Part shown: one piece after another, positions 25,326-34,371 of the stretch
Position numbering within the stretch: position 1 is the stretch's first letter
How the letters are laid out: every line of letters starts with the position of its first letter
Assembly: GCF_947487305.1 (NCBI RefSeq)
Contig: NZ_CANKWH010000008.1
Coordinates: forward strand, 124,001 to 188,000
Direction of reading: 5' to 3'
DNA length: 64,000 nt
Source: an uncultured Paracoccus sp.
GTDB lineage: Bacteria > Pseudomonadota > Alphaproteobacteria > Rhodobacterales > Rhodobacteraceae
The notes under the pieces: generated by a model
Told to the model about the DNA's origin: nothing
What the model saw: the letters and a program-made list of their open reading frames with translations, nothing else
The model's database searches: none
Position numbers and translations under genes: made by a program

Positions 25326-25754
25326 TCAGTTGGCTTTCTGTTTCGGGATGAAGGGCAGGGGGGCGATGGGCACGCCATCCTCGATCAGCTTGCGCGCCTC
25401 TTCGGGGCGGGCCTCGCCATGGATCGAACGGGTTTCGCTACGGCCCTCATGCATGGCGCGGGCCTCGTCGGCAAAGCGCAGGCCGACATAATCCGAAGTG
25501 GTTTCTACATGCTCGCGCAGCTTGGCCAGCATCGCTTCGCGCTCGCCCTGCGGCTGGTTCAGGCTCGGCACGGTCGCGCCGCCCTTGCGCTCTGCCGGGA
25601 CGGCGGGTGCCATCAGCGCCTTGCTGACATCGCTGCCGCCACAGAGGGTGCAATTGACCTGACCGGCAGCGCGCAGCGTCTCGAACCCCTCGGACGAGCG
25701 AAACCAGCCCTCGAAGTCATGGCCTTCCTTGCAGCGCAGGGCATAGCGGATCAT
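25326..25754 (-). CDS. DUF1178 family protein
   Basis: 142-residue conserved alphaproteobacterial protein of unknown function. The N-terminus MIRYALRCKEGHDFEGWF and the CTLCGG pair near residue 37 form the family's likely zinc-ribbon-like Cys/His set (C8, H12, C36, C39). The C-terminal helix region (REAMLAKLREHVE to HEGRSETRSIHGEA) is also typical. It is directly followed by the SDR gene and preceded by the GT30-like gene. No function can be given. Confidence 0.88.
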   Translation of the reverse strand: MIRYALRCKEGHDFEGWFRSSEGFETLRAAGQVNCTLCGGSDVSKALMAPAVPAERKGGATVPSLNQPQGEREAMLAKLREHVETTSDYVGLRFADEARAMHEGRSETRSIHGEARPEEARKLIEDGVPIAPLPFIPKQKAN

Positions 25755-25765
25755 GCGATCAATCC

Positions 25766-26983
25766 TTACCTTTCCCGCAATATATCGGAAGTCGCGCCGG
25801 GTTTCACAAGATTGCCGATGAGATCGAGCAGCGGGGCCGGATCACCGGCACGCTCGGCCAGCACCCGCCGCGCCGCTTGACCCATGTCCCGCGCGGCAGC
25901 GGGATCGGCCAGCAGACCGGCCAGCGCGGCGGGCAGGCTCGATGCATCGATGCGCCGCGCCGCACCGGCCTGATCCAGTGCGGCATAGGCATCGGAAAAA
26001 TTCGCCACATGCGGCCCGTGCAGGATGACCGCAGCATGGGCTGCGGGTTCCCAAGGCGTATGGCCGCCATGATCGACCAGCGAGCCGCCGGTGATGCAGA
26101 TGCCCGCGCGGTCATACCAGAGCGGCATTTCGCCCAGGGTATCGGCCAGCAGCAGCGGGTGATCCTCAGCCCCCGCGCTGCGCCGACTGAACGCCAGCCC
26201 GCGCGTGACCAGCGTCGCCGCCAGTTGATCAGCCCGGTCGGGATGGCGCAGCGCCAAAATGAGCCGGCAACCGGGTATTCCTTCCCGCGCCGCCAGCCAA
26301 GCGTCTAGGATCGGCTCATCCTCGCCGGGATGGGTCGAGGCGGCCAGCACCGTCCGGTCGCGATCCGTCGAGGGGGCAGGCGGCATAACCCGCGAGGGCG
26401 CCAGCAACTTTAAATCCAGCCTTGGCTGGACCGCCTGCAGCGGCAGGCCAAGCGTCCGCAACCGCGCCTCGCTGCCCGCATCCTGCGCCGAGAGTGCCGC
26501 GACGTTTTTCAGAACCGGACCGATCAGCCCCGGCAGGCGCGACCAGCGCCGGGCGGAACGCTCCGACATGCGCGCGCCGACGATCACATGCGGAATGCCG
26601 CGCTCGGCCAGCAACCGGGCGCGCGTCGGCCACAGCTCGGCCTCCACCGTCACCGCCACCTTTGGCCGCACCGCATCCAGAAACCGCCCCAGCGTTCCCG
26701 GCAGGTCCAGCGGCGCCAGCACCGCCGGCCAGCCGCGCGAGCGCGCGCGTTCCAGCCCGGTTTCGCTGTTCGTGGTGATCAGCACCGAATGCCGCGCGGC
26801 CAGCGCCTCGATCAGCACCGAAGCCGAATTCAGCTCGCCCACCGAAGCCGCATGGACCCAGATTTCGGCCTGCGCAGGTAACACGTCCGGCATCATACGT
26901 GCGCGCAGCCGCGCCGCACCGCCAAACAACAGGCGGCCATGCAGAACCGTCTCGGCAAGGCGGGTCGTGGCAGAGAAGATCAT
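25766..26983 (-). CDS. waaA: GT30 (KdtA/WaaA-like) 3-deoxy-D-manno-octulosonate transferase
   Basis: 405 residues of the family that adds Kdo from CMP-Kdo to lipid A precursors at the inner membrane. It contains the landmark IWVHAASVGELNSA (residues about 41-54), then TTNSETGLERA, VEAELWPT, and the C-terminal GGSLVDHGGHTPWEPAAH, which binds the nucleotide sugar. Odd: the N-terminus is short, with no clear membrane anchor and no GERxG segment, which in characterised WaaA carries a catalytic glutamate. It may therefore be a divergent paralogue. It ends 11 bases before the DUF1178 start. Confidence 0.82.
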   Translation of the reverse strand: MIFSATTRLAETVLHGRLLFGGAARLRARMMPDVLPAQAEIWVHAASVGELNSASVLIEALAARHSVLITTNSETGLERARSRGWPAVLAPLDLPGTLGRFLDAVRPKVAVTVEAELWPTRARLLAERGIPHVIVGARMSERSARRWSRLPGLIGPVLKNVAALSAQDAGSEARLRTLGLPLQAVQPRLDLKLLAPSRVMPPAPSTDRDRTVLAASTHPGEDEPILDAWLAAREGIPGCRLILALRHPDRADQLAATLVTRGLAFSRRSAGAEDHPLLLADTLGEMPLWYDRAGICITGGSLVDHGGHTPWEPAAHAAVILHGPHVANFSDAYAALDQAGAARRIDASSLPAALAGLLADPAAARDMGQAARRVLAERAGDPAPLLDLIGNLVKPGATSDILRER

Positions 26984-27057
26984 CGGGTCAGGATCATGGA
27001 ACGGCCGGGGTCAGGCGGTGTTGCGCTGGCCCGAGGCAAGGCCGAGATCATCGAAGG

Positions 27058-27131
27058 TGGAGGTGGGTACCGGAATCGAACCGGTCTTCACGGATTTGCA
27101 ATCCGGTGCGTAACCTCTCCGCCAACCCACC
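27058..27131 (-). tRNA. tRNA-Cys (GCA)
   Basis: On the minus strand the 74-base molecule starts GGTGGGT, has a D-arm GCGGAGAGGTTACGC, an anticodon loop TTGCAAA with anticodon GCA, a T-arm CCGGTTCGATTCCGG, an acceptor 3' strand ACCCACC, discriminator T, and an encoded CCA. The seven acceptor pairs are complete. There is no adjacent integrase or attachment-site duplication. Confidence 0.95.
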
Positions 27132-27258
27132 GTCCTTCGATCGGGCAGGGGATACTGGATCGCCGCGCACCTTGCAAGCCGCGATTGAGTGCGTTGCCCC
27201 CCCGCGCCTTTCATGCCAATAAGGTATCCAGACTGAGGGCCGATAGGTAATTTTCGCC

Positions 27259-27915
27259 ATGCCAGATTTCGCTGTTCATCGCACAATGATGGTCGACACC
27301 CAGGTTCGGCCGAACGATGTGACAAAGTATCCGCTGATCGAGGCGATGCTGACGGTCCCGCGCGAGGAATTCGTGCCTGATGCGCGCCGCAGCGTGGCCT
27401 ATTCGGGCGAGAACCTGCCCATCGGTCCTGACCGCGTGCTGCTGGAGCCGCGGACGCTGGCCAAGATGATCGACGCGCTGGACATCGTGCCAAGCGACCT
27501 GGTGCTCGATCTGGGTTGCGGCTTTGGCTATTCGGCTGCGGTTCTGGCGCAGATGGCCGAGGCCGTGGTTGCCGTCGAGGAGGACGAGGAATTCGTCCGC
27601 GAGGCCGAGGGGCGCATTCTCGCCGCCGGCATCGACAATGTCGTGGTGCTGCGCAATCCGCTGAGCGCCGGATACGAGAAACAGGGCCCCTATGACGCCA
27701 TTCTGGTCAGCGGCGGCTCGGTCGAGGAGGTGCCCGCGATGCTGGCCGACCAGTTGAAAGAGGGCGGCCGCATTGTCGCGCTGTTCCGCGAGGGCAATCT
27801 GGGCGTCGTGCGCAGCGGGCTGAAGGTCAATGGCCGGATCAACTGGCGCTATGCCTTCAATGCCCATGCGCCGCTTCTGTCGGGCTTCGCGCTGACCCGG
27901 GGGTTCGCGCTATGA
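27259..27915 (+). CDS. Divergent protein-L-isoaspartate methyltransferase-like protein
   Basis: 218-residue SAM-dependent methyltransferase fold. The SAM motif [14 protein letters not shown] is at residues 81-94 and the acidic VVAVEEDEE loop follows. It is of the PIMT family, but the usual S-x-P catalytic segment before the SAM domain is replaced: here residues 60-64 read VLLEP, where the Pcm at 31864 has TISQP. Repair of isoaspartate is therefore doubtful. Its last bases overlap the tolC start (ATGA), so it may serve an outer-membrane or secretion function. Start at 27259 by family N-terminus ([20 protein letters not shown]). Confidence 0.85.
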   Translation: MPDFAVHRTMMVDTQVRPNDVTKYPLIEAMLTVPREEFVPDARRSVAYSGENLPIGPDRVLLEPRTLAKMIDALDIVPSDLVLDLGCGFGYSAAVLAQMAEAVVAVEEDEEFVREAEGRILAAGIDNVVVLRNPLSAGYEKQGPYDAILVSGGSVEEVPAMLADQLKEGGRIVALFREGNLGVVRSGLKVNGRINWRYAFNAHAPLLSGFALTRGFAL

Positions 27916-29291
27916 TCGGGCGGGGGATGCGCCGGCTGGCCACCGCGACCGCGCTGAGCCTGCTGACCGCCCTGCCGGTTGCGGCCGAGTCTCTGGCAGA
28001 TGCCATGGTCGCCGCCTATCGCAAATCGCCCCTGATGGACCAGAACCGCGCCGTGTTGCGCGCCGCCGACGAGGACGTGGCGCAGGCCGTGTCGACGCTG
28101 CGTCCGGTCGTGGGCTGGGCCGCCTCGCATACGCTCAGCAGCGGTGGCGTCAACGTCACCTCGCTCAGCCTGACAGCGCAGATGACGCTGTTCGACTGGG
28201 GCCGCAGCCAGCTGGATATCGACCTGAAAAAGGAACTGGTCCTGGCCTCGCGCGAGAACCTGGTCCAGGTCGAACAGAACGTGCTGTTCGATGCCGTCTC
28301 GGCCTTCTTCAACGTGCGCAGCGCCTTGGAGCAGGTGGATCTGCAGAACAACTCGGTGCGCCTCTTGGGACAGGAGCGCCAGGCGGCGCAGGACCGGTTC
28401 GATGTGGGTGAGATCACCCTGACCGACGTGTCGCTGGCCAATGCCCAGCTGGCGGCGACCCGCGCCGCGCTGGCTTCGGCCGAGGGCTCGCTCGAGGTTG
28501 CGCGCGAAGGTTACCGCGCCGCCACCGGCGCGCTTCCGGGCGCGCTCAGCGCCCCGCCGCCCTTGCCGAAACGTCCGGAATCGCTGGATGCGGCGCGGGC
28601 CATCGGTCAGCGCAACCATCCGGCGATGAAGCAGGCCCAGCATCAGGCCGCTGCCTCGGAGATCGGCGTCGCTGCCGCCAAGGCCGAACGCAATCCGACG
28701 CTGAGCGCCGAGGCGCGCGTCGGCGTGAACCGCTCTCCCTCGGTGCTCAGCGGCGACCAGGAGATCAGCCGCGACGCACAGGTCGGGCTGACCATGTCGC
28801 AGACGCTCTATTCCGGTGGCCGGCTGTCCTCGGTGCTGCGCAAATCCATGGCGCAGCGCGATCAGGCGCGGGCCGGGCTTCTGAACGTGGCGCGGCAGGT
28901 GGATCTGGCCGTTGGCGAGGCCTGGGCCAATATCGACGTGGCGGGTGCGCAGATCGCGGCCATCGACGAACAGATCTCGGCGGCGCAGCAAGCCTATGAT
29001 GGCGTGCGCGAGGAAGCGACGCTTGGCGCCCGCACCACGCTGGACGTGCTGGACGCCGAGCAATCGCTGCTCGAGGCGCGCACCGACAAGATCACGGCCG
29101 AGGCCAATCTCCAATTAGCCCATTATCAACTTCTGGCTGCTATGGGTCTGCTGACGGTAGAAAACCTGAAGCTAGGAATCCCGACCTATGATCCATCGGA
29201 ATATTACAGCGCGGTCCGCGACGCGCCCTATACCAGTCGGCAGGGGGAAAACCTCGACCGCGTGCTGCGCGCGATCGGTCGCGGGAACTGA
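27912..29291 (+). CDS. tolC: TolC-family outer membrane channel protein
   Basis: 459 residues with a signal peptide (cleavage after AA at residue 25) and the two-fold repeated helical hairpins of TolC. The hallmark [18 protein letters not shown] near residue 90 and the second-half [16 protein letters not shown] near residue 300 mark the two beta-strand/helix units; repeated NxxxA-rich coiled coils lie between. It forms the outer-membrane exit duct for type I exporters and RND pumps. Coupled to the PIMT-like gene by a 4-base overlap. It is the only outer-membrane channel in the window and so the candidate partner of the exporter at 9437-12705. Confidence 0.93.
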   Translation: MIGRGMRRLATATALSLLTALPVAAESLADAMVAAYRKSPLMDQNRAVLRAADEDVAQAVSTLRPVVGWAASHTLSSGGVNVTSLSLTAQMTLFDWGRSQLDIDLKKELVLASRENLVQVEQNVLFDAVSAFFNVRSALEQVDLQNNSVRLLGQERQAAQDRFDVGEITLTDVSLANAQLAATRAALASAEGSLEVAREGYRAATGALPGALSAPPPLPKRPESLDAARAIGQRNHPAMKQAQHQAAASEIGVAAAKAERNPTLSAEARVGVNRSPSVLSGDQEISRDAQVGLTMSQTLYSGGRLSSVLRKSMAQRDQARAGLLNVARQVDLAVGEAWANIDVAGAQIAAIDEQISAAQQAYDGVREEATLGARTTLDVLDAEQSLLEARTDKITAEANLQLAHYQLLAAMGLLTVENLKLGIPTYDPSEYYSAVRDAPYTSRQGENLDRVLRAIGRGN

Positions 29292-29315
29292 CCTCCCCGC
29301 TGCGGGGGCGGGCCG

Positions 29316-30563
29316 ATGAACGACATGACCCGCCCGCAGGAAGCCGCACGCCTGTCCGAAGATATCGGTGACGTGCTCAGCGCCATTCGCCGGCTGATCG
29401 CCGAGGATGAAGCCCAGGACTTTGCCCGCGACAGGCTGCTGCGACAGCAGTCGGCAGCCGAACATCCGGGCAAAGATGCAGGCGAGGACCTTGCCGAACG
29501 CTTCGGCGGCAACGCGGCCCTGGCGCGCCAGTTGGTCCGTGACGGAAAGGCCGCCGCTGACAGGGCTGCGGCAACACCCGCAGGCCCGACCTTTATCGAG
29601 CACTCGCTGACCGCACCGCGTCCGCGACTGATCGCTGATCTGCAGGTACCGCCCGCGCGTGCTGTCCATGCCGGACTTGTCGCGCGGCGTGATCCGCCCT
29701 TGCGGCACGAGTGCGGAGAAAGTCCTGCCACCAGTGCGCTGCCGCCGCTGCGCCTGGATAGGGCGGACCGGGTGGGCAGCATCCTTGCGGCGGGTCAGGA
29801 CGGGGGCGATCCGGCCGACGAAATCTGGCAGGACAATTTTGCCGATCTCTATACCTTGACCCAGGATCCACTCACATCCGACCCAATGCCGGCGTCCGTT
29901 CCACACAGGACCGAGGATGACGATTTTGCCGAGGCCTTCGAAGCCAAGGCAAGGATGCGGCCCGAGGTCCTGATGCCGGTTCGCGGGGCTGCTGCCGATG
30001 ATCCGACGCCGGTGGCGGAGGCCGAAGCGATTGAGGTCGAAGCCGGCGAGGATGCCGAGGTGATCGGCGCCGGGACAAGCCCGGCCGATTTCTGGGCGGC
30101 CTATCTGCTAATTGGCGACGACGTCGAGATGCAGCGTGAAGCCGAGGACGTCGCTCACCCGGTTGATCACTGGGACGATGCCGCGACGGCTGCAGCCGGC
30201 TGGACCGGAATGGCCATCCCGTCCTGCCTCAGCGAGGATCCGTTCGCTGAAGGTCTCGGCGATCCTGCCGAGGTTGAGGCTGAGGCCGAGGGCGAGGCGG
30301 CGCAGCCTGCCGATGGCAGTCACACCCACCTCGCTACGTCGCCCAACGAGGTCGAGACCGCTCGTGCAACCGGTCCGGATAGCATTCGCGGCTCTGATCC
30401 TTCCGCGCTTCCCGCCGATGACGACCAGCTGCGCGACCTGATCCGCGAGATGATCCAGGAAGAGCTGCATGGCGAACTCGGCCAGCGGTTCTCGCGCAAC
30501 CTGCGCGCGGTGATCCGCCGCGAAGTGGCCGCCGCGATCGATGAGCATCTGGAGCGGTTCTGA
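29316..30563 (+). CDS. PopZ-like (DUF2497-like) protein
   Basis: 415 residues with conserved short ends and a long acidic, Ala/Pro/Glu-rich, probably disordered middle. The N-terminal helix DIGDVLSAIRRLIAEDEAQ (residues 16-34) matches the M-E-D/E-I-L-x-S-I-R-R-I-I-A-E-D-E signature at the start of alphaproteobacterial PopZ/DUF2497 proteins. The last 44 residues form amphipathic helices (LRDLIREMIQEE, then LRAVIRREVAAAIDEHL), where PopZ oligomerises. In Caulobacter PopZ makes polar hubs that hold the chromosome origin. Equivalent function here is inference from architecture. It lies 24 bases after tolC. Confidence 0.7.
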   Translation: MNDMTRPQEAARLSEDIGDVLSAIRRLIAEDEAQDFARDRLLRQQSAAEHPGKDAGEDLAERFGGNAALARQLVRDGKAAADRAAATPAGPTFIEHSLTAPRPRLIADLQVPPARAVHAGLVARRDPPLRHECGESPATSALPPLRLDRADRVGSILAAGQDGGDPADEIWQDNFADLYTLTQDPLTSDPMPASVPHRTEDDDFAEAFEAKARMRPEVLMPVRGAAADDPTPVAEAEAIEVEAGEDAEVIGAGTSPADFWAAYLLIGDDVEMQREAEDVAHPVDHWDDAATAAAGWTGMAIPSCLSEDPFAEGLGDPAEVEAEAEGEAAQPADGSHTHLATSPNEVETARATGPDSIRGSDPSALPADDDQLRDLIREMIQEELHGELGQRFSRNLRAVIRREVAAAIDEHLERF

Positions 30564-30585
30564 GGTTCAGTGTCGTTGAAATTTC

Positions 30586-30615
30586 GAACGGCCGCCCGGT
30601 CATGGGCGGCCGTTC
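30586..30615. terminator. Perfect 12-bp bidirectional hairpin
   Basis: GAACGGCCGCCC (30586-30597) and GGGCGGCCGTTC (30604-30615) pair exactly with a 6-base loop, between the stops of the convergent PopZ-like and NlpD-like genes. Strong stem but no U-tract on either side. Confidence 0.7.
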
Positions 30616-30657
30616 CGCATTCGCGGGCAATGCCTCAGGCACGGAGCACCCCCGAAA

Positions 30658-31821
30658 TCAGCGCAGGAAGTCCTCGGGATCGACGCTGTCGAAGCCGCGC
30701 CGGACCTCGAAATGCAGGATCCCCGAGCTGTTCGAGGTGCCAAGCGATTGCCCGGCACTGACCTTGGCGCCCTTGGACACGGCCAGATTGTCGAGCCCCG
30801 CATAGACCGTCATCAGGTTGCCGTCATGGCGGACGACCACGATGGGCACGCCATCGGTGTCGCGGGTGATCGCTGCGACCGCGCCGCCACCGGCCGCCTT
30901 GACCGAGGTGCCGACCGGGGCCGAGATGTCGATCCCCTCATTGCGGCCTTTCTGATAGGTCCGTACGATCGATCCCGAGACCGGCATCTGGAACTTTCCG
31001 CCGCCCGAGCTTGCCGTCCGCGTCGCGCCCAGATCCGGTGCGGCGGGCTTCTCGACTGGCTTCGAGGCGGGTTCGGTCTTCTCGGTCGGCAAAGGTTCTG
31101 CCGACGAGGGCGGGCGCGGGGTCGGGCTGCCCTCGCCCGGCACCGTGACGGCTGCCTGCTTCGTCGCGGGGCTCTGGCCAGCCACCGGGATCAACAGGCG
31201 CTGACCAACGCGCAGGGTCATGTTCTCGGGCAGGCCGTTCCACTTGGCCAGATCGGCCACCGAGACATCGTATTTCCGGGCAATCGACCAGGCCGTCTCG
31301 CCCGAGGCCACCTGGTGCTGCTTCGGCTGCGGCCCGGCGGCGGGTGCTGCAGGTTTCGCAGCGGTCGCCTCGGCAGCCGGTGTCTCCGGCTTGGCCGTGC
31401 CCTGGCCGGCAAAGGGATCGCTGACCTGTCCGGTATTGCTGAAGATGCCGCGCCCCGCCACCGGCGTGCCGGGTGCCACCTTGCGGGGCAGGGCGACAAT
31501 TGCCCCGGCGGTCAGCGGCGCCGTGGCGTCGATGGCATTGTGCCGCGCCAGCTCGCCCGCGTTCAGCCCCAGCCGCGCCGCGATGGTCGTGACGGTGTCG
31601 CCCTGCCGCGCCACCGCGACCTGGTAATCCGGATAGCTGATCAGCCCGCGCGAATCCGGCTGCGGGCGCGGCTGCGCCACCGAGGCCGCCTGCGCCGTGT
31701 CCAGCGAGCCGCGCATCAACCCGCGAAGGTCGGGATCAAAGCTGCCGTTCTGCCCGCAGGAGGCCAGGAACAGCGCGGCCGCTGCGGCGCATGTGGGTCG
31801 AATAAATCTGCTCGTTGTCAT
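30658..31821 (-). CDS. nlpD: NlpD-like lipoprotein, LysM plus degenerate LytM (M23) domain
   Basis: 387 residues. The lipobox LASC places the lipidated Cys at residue 22. Two LysM peptidoglycan-binding domains lie at about 66-112 and 168-212, with Pro/Ala/Lys-rich linkers, and the LytM domain at about 276-387. In the LytM domain the metal-binding HxxxD is replaced by N294-E-G-I-D298 and the HxH histidine by G342 (YAGLDN), while H370 (LHFEVR) remains. That is the pattern of NlpD/EnvC-type amidase activators and not of active endopeptidases. It lies downstream of surE and pcm, the classic surE-pcm-nlpD order. Confidence 0.9.
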   Translation of the reverse strand: MTTSRFIRPTCAAAAALFLASCGQNGSFDPDLRGLMRGSLDTAQAASVAQPRPQPDSRGLISYPDYQVAVARQGDTVTTIAARLGLNAGELARHNAIDATAPLTAGAIVALPRKVAPGTPVAGRGIFSNTGQVSDPFAGQGTAKPETPAAEATAAKPAAPAAGPQPKQHQVASGETAWSIARKYDVSVADLAKWNGLPENMTLRVGQRLLIPVAGQSPATKQAAVTVPGEGSPTPRPPSSAEPLPTEKTEPASKPVEKPAAPDLGATRTASSGGGKFQMPVSGSIVRTYQKGRNEGIDISAPVGTSVKAAGGGAVAAITRDTDGVPIVVVRHDGNLMTVYAGLDNLAVSKGAKVSAGQSLGTSNSSGILHFEVRRGFDSVDPEDFLR

Positions 31822-31863
31822 CTTGCCTGTCTTCCTGCCTTGAGGCGACCACCGGCACGGGGG

Positions 31864-32517
31864 TCATGTCTGACCCAACCCCTCGACCAATGGCACGAAC
31901 CGCACCTGCCGCAGCTCGTCATAGGCGAAACCGCTTTCCGACCGCGTCACGCGGATCAGCGTCTGCACCGCGTCCGACTGCCCGACAGGCACGACCATGA
32001 TACCGCCGATCTTCAACTGGGCCAAGAGCGGGCCGGGCGGGTCTTCCGCAGCGGCAGTCACCAGTATGCGATCAAAGGGCGCCTGATCGGGCAATCCGCG
32101 CGAGCCGTCGGCCACCTGCGCGGTGATGTTGTAAAGGCCCAACCTCTGGAACATCGCCTCGGCCTCGATCACCAGCCGGCGGTGACGGTCGACGGTATAG
32201 ACCCGCCGGCAGAGGCCCGACAGGATCGCCGCCTGGTAGCCCGAGCCGGTGCCGATCTCCAGCACCGTGTCGCGCGGGCCGGGGTTCAGCGCCTGCGTCA
32301 TCAGCCCGACGACCGAGGGTTGGCTGATGGTCTGGCCGCAGGGGATCGGCAGCGGCGTATCCTCGTAGGATCGGTCCGAGAATTGCCCGCGCACGAAATG
32401 CCCCCGGTCGATCCGCTCCATCGCGGCCAGCACCCGCGGGTCGGTCACGCCGCGCGAGCGCAGCTGGAACAGAAAGCGCATCTGCCGTTCGGCAGGGCTG
32501 TCGGGTTCGTCGCTCAT
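31864..32517 (-). CDS. pcm: Protein-L-isoaspartate O-methyltransferase
   Basis: 217-residue repair enzyme that methylates isoaspartyl residues in aged proteins using S-adenosylmethionine. The conserved PIMT segment [19 protein letters not shown] carries the catalytic Ser, and [15 protein letters not shown] is the SAM motif. I chose the ATG at 32517, which overlaps the surE stop (ATGA) and begins [15 protein letters not shown]; the longer frame to 32667 is a surE shadow. It retains the residues that its paralogue at 27259 lacks. Confidence 0.94.
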   Translation of the reverse strand: MSDEPDSPAERQMRFLFQLRSRGVTDPRVLAAMERIDRGHFVRGQFSDRSYEDTPLPIPCGQTISQPSVVGLMTQALNPGPRDTVLEIGTGSGYQAAILSGLCRRVYTVDRHRRLVIEAEAMFQRLGLYNITAQVADGSRGLPDQAPFDRILVTAAAEDPPGPLLAQLKIGGIMVVPVGQSDAVQTLIRVTRSESGFAYDELRQVRFVPLVEGLGQT

Positions 32518-33308
32518 CCCTCGTCCAGGGCTTGGGCCAGTCCCGCAAGCGAGGCGTGGCAGGTGAGATCGGGTCGCATCGGCGTGACGGTGATGAAGCC
32601 GTCGAGGTTGGCGGCAACATCGCTGCCGGGCGTGGCCTCGGCATCCTGCGCCCCGCCCGAGATCCACAGGTAGCGCCGGCCGTTCGGCGCCACGAAGGGC
32701 CGCATCCCGAACCGCTCGCCGCCGCGCCGGCCCTGCGGTGCGACGCGCAGGCCGCGCGCCTCGGATGCCGCGACCGGCGGGAAGTTCACGTTGTAGAAGA
32801 GGCGGAAGTCATCGCCGGCGGTCCAGTCGCCGTGCTGCAACAACTGACGCACGGTCTTTGCGCCGAGACGCCGGGCGCAGTCGAAAGGGTCATCCAGCCC
32901 GGCCGTCCCGCGCCCCAGATATTGCGACAGGGCGATGGCCGGCAGACCCTGAAGCGCAGCCTCCATGGCGCCGCCGATGGTGCCCGAATACATCGCGTTC
33001 TCACCGGCATTGTTGCCGCGGTTGACGCCGGACAGCACCAGGTCGGGCGGGGTGTCGACCATCACGTCGAACAGCGCCGCCAGCACGCAGTCGGCCGGGC
33101 TGCCCTCGGCGGCAAAGCGGCGCGGGCCAAGCTGGGCCAGCATGGTCGGGTGGGCATAGCTGATGCAATGGCCGACGCCCGATTGCTCGAAGGCCGGTGC
33201 GACCGTCCAGACCTCGCCATCGGGGCCGGCGATCTCGGCCGCGATTTCGGCCAGAACCTCAAGCCCCGGCGCGTTGATCCCGTCATCATTGGTGATAAGG
33301 ATGCGCAT
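32514..33308 (-). CDS. surE: 5'/3'-nucleotidase SurE
   Basis: 264-residue metal-dependent phosphatase acting on nucleoside 5'/3'-monophosphates. The N-terminus [16 protein letters not shown] carries the metal-binding DD (D8, D9), [21 protein letters not shown] is the active-site loop, and FYNVNFPPV the later family motif. GGAG precedes the ATG at 33308. First gene of surE-pcm-nlpD; a stress-survival role is known for the cluster in other proteobacteria. Confidence 0.96.
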   Translation of the reverse strand: MRILITNDDGINAPGLEVLAEIAAEIAGPDGEVWTVAPAFEQSGVGHCISYAHPTMLAQLGPRRFAAEGSPADCVLAALFDVMVDTPPDLVLSGVNRGNNAGENAMYSGTIGGAMEAALQGLPAIALSQYLGRGTAGLDDPFDCARRLGAKTVRQLLQHGDWTAGDDFRLFYNVNFPPVAASEARGLRVAPQGRRGGERFGMRPFVAPNGRRYLWISGGAQDAEATPGSDVAANLDGFITVTPMRPDLTCHASLAGLAQALDEG

Positions 33309-33453
33309 GCCCGCTCCGCTGATCCCGTCCCTTTCTGATTAGCCGCGCACGCGTCGCGCTTCAACCCGCGTTGACTGCAGGAGAAAAGCCTATTCCCGAT
33401 TTGACGGCATCGGGACATATGGGCAGGATAAGCCGGCAAGTTACGGGCAGCGC

Positions 33454-34371
33454 ATGCAGATCTACCTTCCCATCGCCGAGGTCGTGGTCAATCCCTTCAC
33501 CCTGGTCGCCCTGGGCGGGATCGTCGGGCTGATGAGCGGCCTCTTTGGCGTGGGCGGCGGCTTCCTGATCACGCCGCTCTTGTTCTTCATCGGTATTCCG
33601 CCCCCGATCGCGGTGGCGACCGGGGCCAATCAGGTCGTGGCCTCGTCCGTCAGCGGGGTTCTGGCGCATGTGAAGCGCAAGACTGTCGATTTCCGCATGG
33701 GCCTCGTGCTGCTGGTCGGTGGGCTGGTGGGGTCCTGGCTGGGGGTCATGGTCTTCAACATCCTGCAGCGGCTGGGTCAGGTCGATCTGGCGGTGCAGCT
33801 TTGTTATGTCGTGTTCCTTGGCCTGATCGGGCTGATGATGCTGCAGGAAAGCCTGCGCGCGCTCAGCCGCTCGCGCCAGGCCTCGGCGCCCCGGCGGCGG
33901 CTGCACGAGCATATGTGGGTGCATCGCTGGCCGCTGAAGATGAAGTTCCGCAGTTCGGGCCTCTATATCAGCGTCATCCCGCCCCTGCTGGTCGGGCTGG
34001 CCGTCGGTGTGCTGGCGGCGATCATGGGGGTGGGCGGCGGCTTCATCATGGTGCCGGCGATGATCTATCTGCTGGGGATGCCGACCAAGGTGGTCATCGG
34101 CACCTCGCTTTTCCAGATCACCTTCGTCACCGCCTTCACCACGCTGATGCACGCGGTCAGCTACAACACCGTCGATGTCATGCTGGCGCTGCTGTTGATC
34201 CTTGGCGGCGTGGTCGGCGCGCAGATCGGCACCACGCTTGGGGCGAAGCTGCGGGCCGAGCAGCTGCGCATTCTGCTGGCGCTTCTGGTGCTGGCGGTCT
34301 GCGGCAAGCTGGCGCTGGATCTGTTCCTGACCCCGGATGACCTCTATTCGATCGCTTCGGGGGCGCGGTGA
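33454..34371 (+). CDS. TSUP family (TauE/SafE) membrane permease
   Basis: 305-residue inner-membrane protein with about eight helices in two halves, each opened by the TSUP motif: GLMSGLFGVGGGFLITPLL near residue 25 and LAAIMGVGGGFIMVPAMIYL near residue 190. The family exports sulfite, sulfoacetate or related organosulfur anions. It overlaps the TIGR02186 gene by 3 bases; this pairing is common in Rhodobacteraceae and suggests one functional unit. Confidence 0.92.
   Translation: MQIYLPIAEVVVNPFTLVALGGIVGLMSGLFGVGGGFLITPLLFFIGIPPPIAVATGANQVVASSVSGVLAHVKRKTVDFRMGLVLLVGGLVGSWLGVMVFNILQRLGQVDLAVQLCYVVFLGLIGLMMLQESLRALSRSRQASAPRRRLHEHMWVHRWPLKMKFRSSGLYISVIPPLLVGLAVGVLAAIMGVGGGFIMVPAMIYLLGMPTKVVIGTSLFQITFVTAFTTLMHAVSYNTVDVMLALLLILGGVVGAQIGTTLGAKLRAEQLRILLALLVLAVCGKLALDLFLTPDDLYSIASGAR

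Noticed and set aside
26259..27113. Plus-strand frames over the GT30 gene and tRNA-Cys
   Set aside because: They overlap a complete tRNA and a recognisable minus-strand enzyme, and have no family content.
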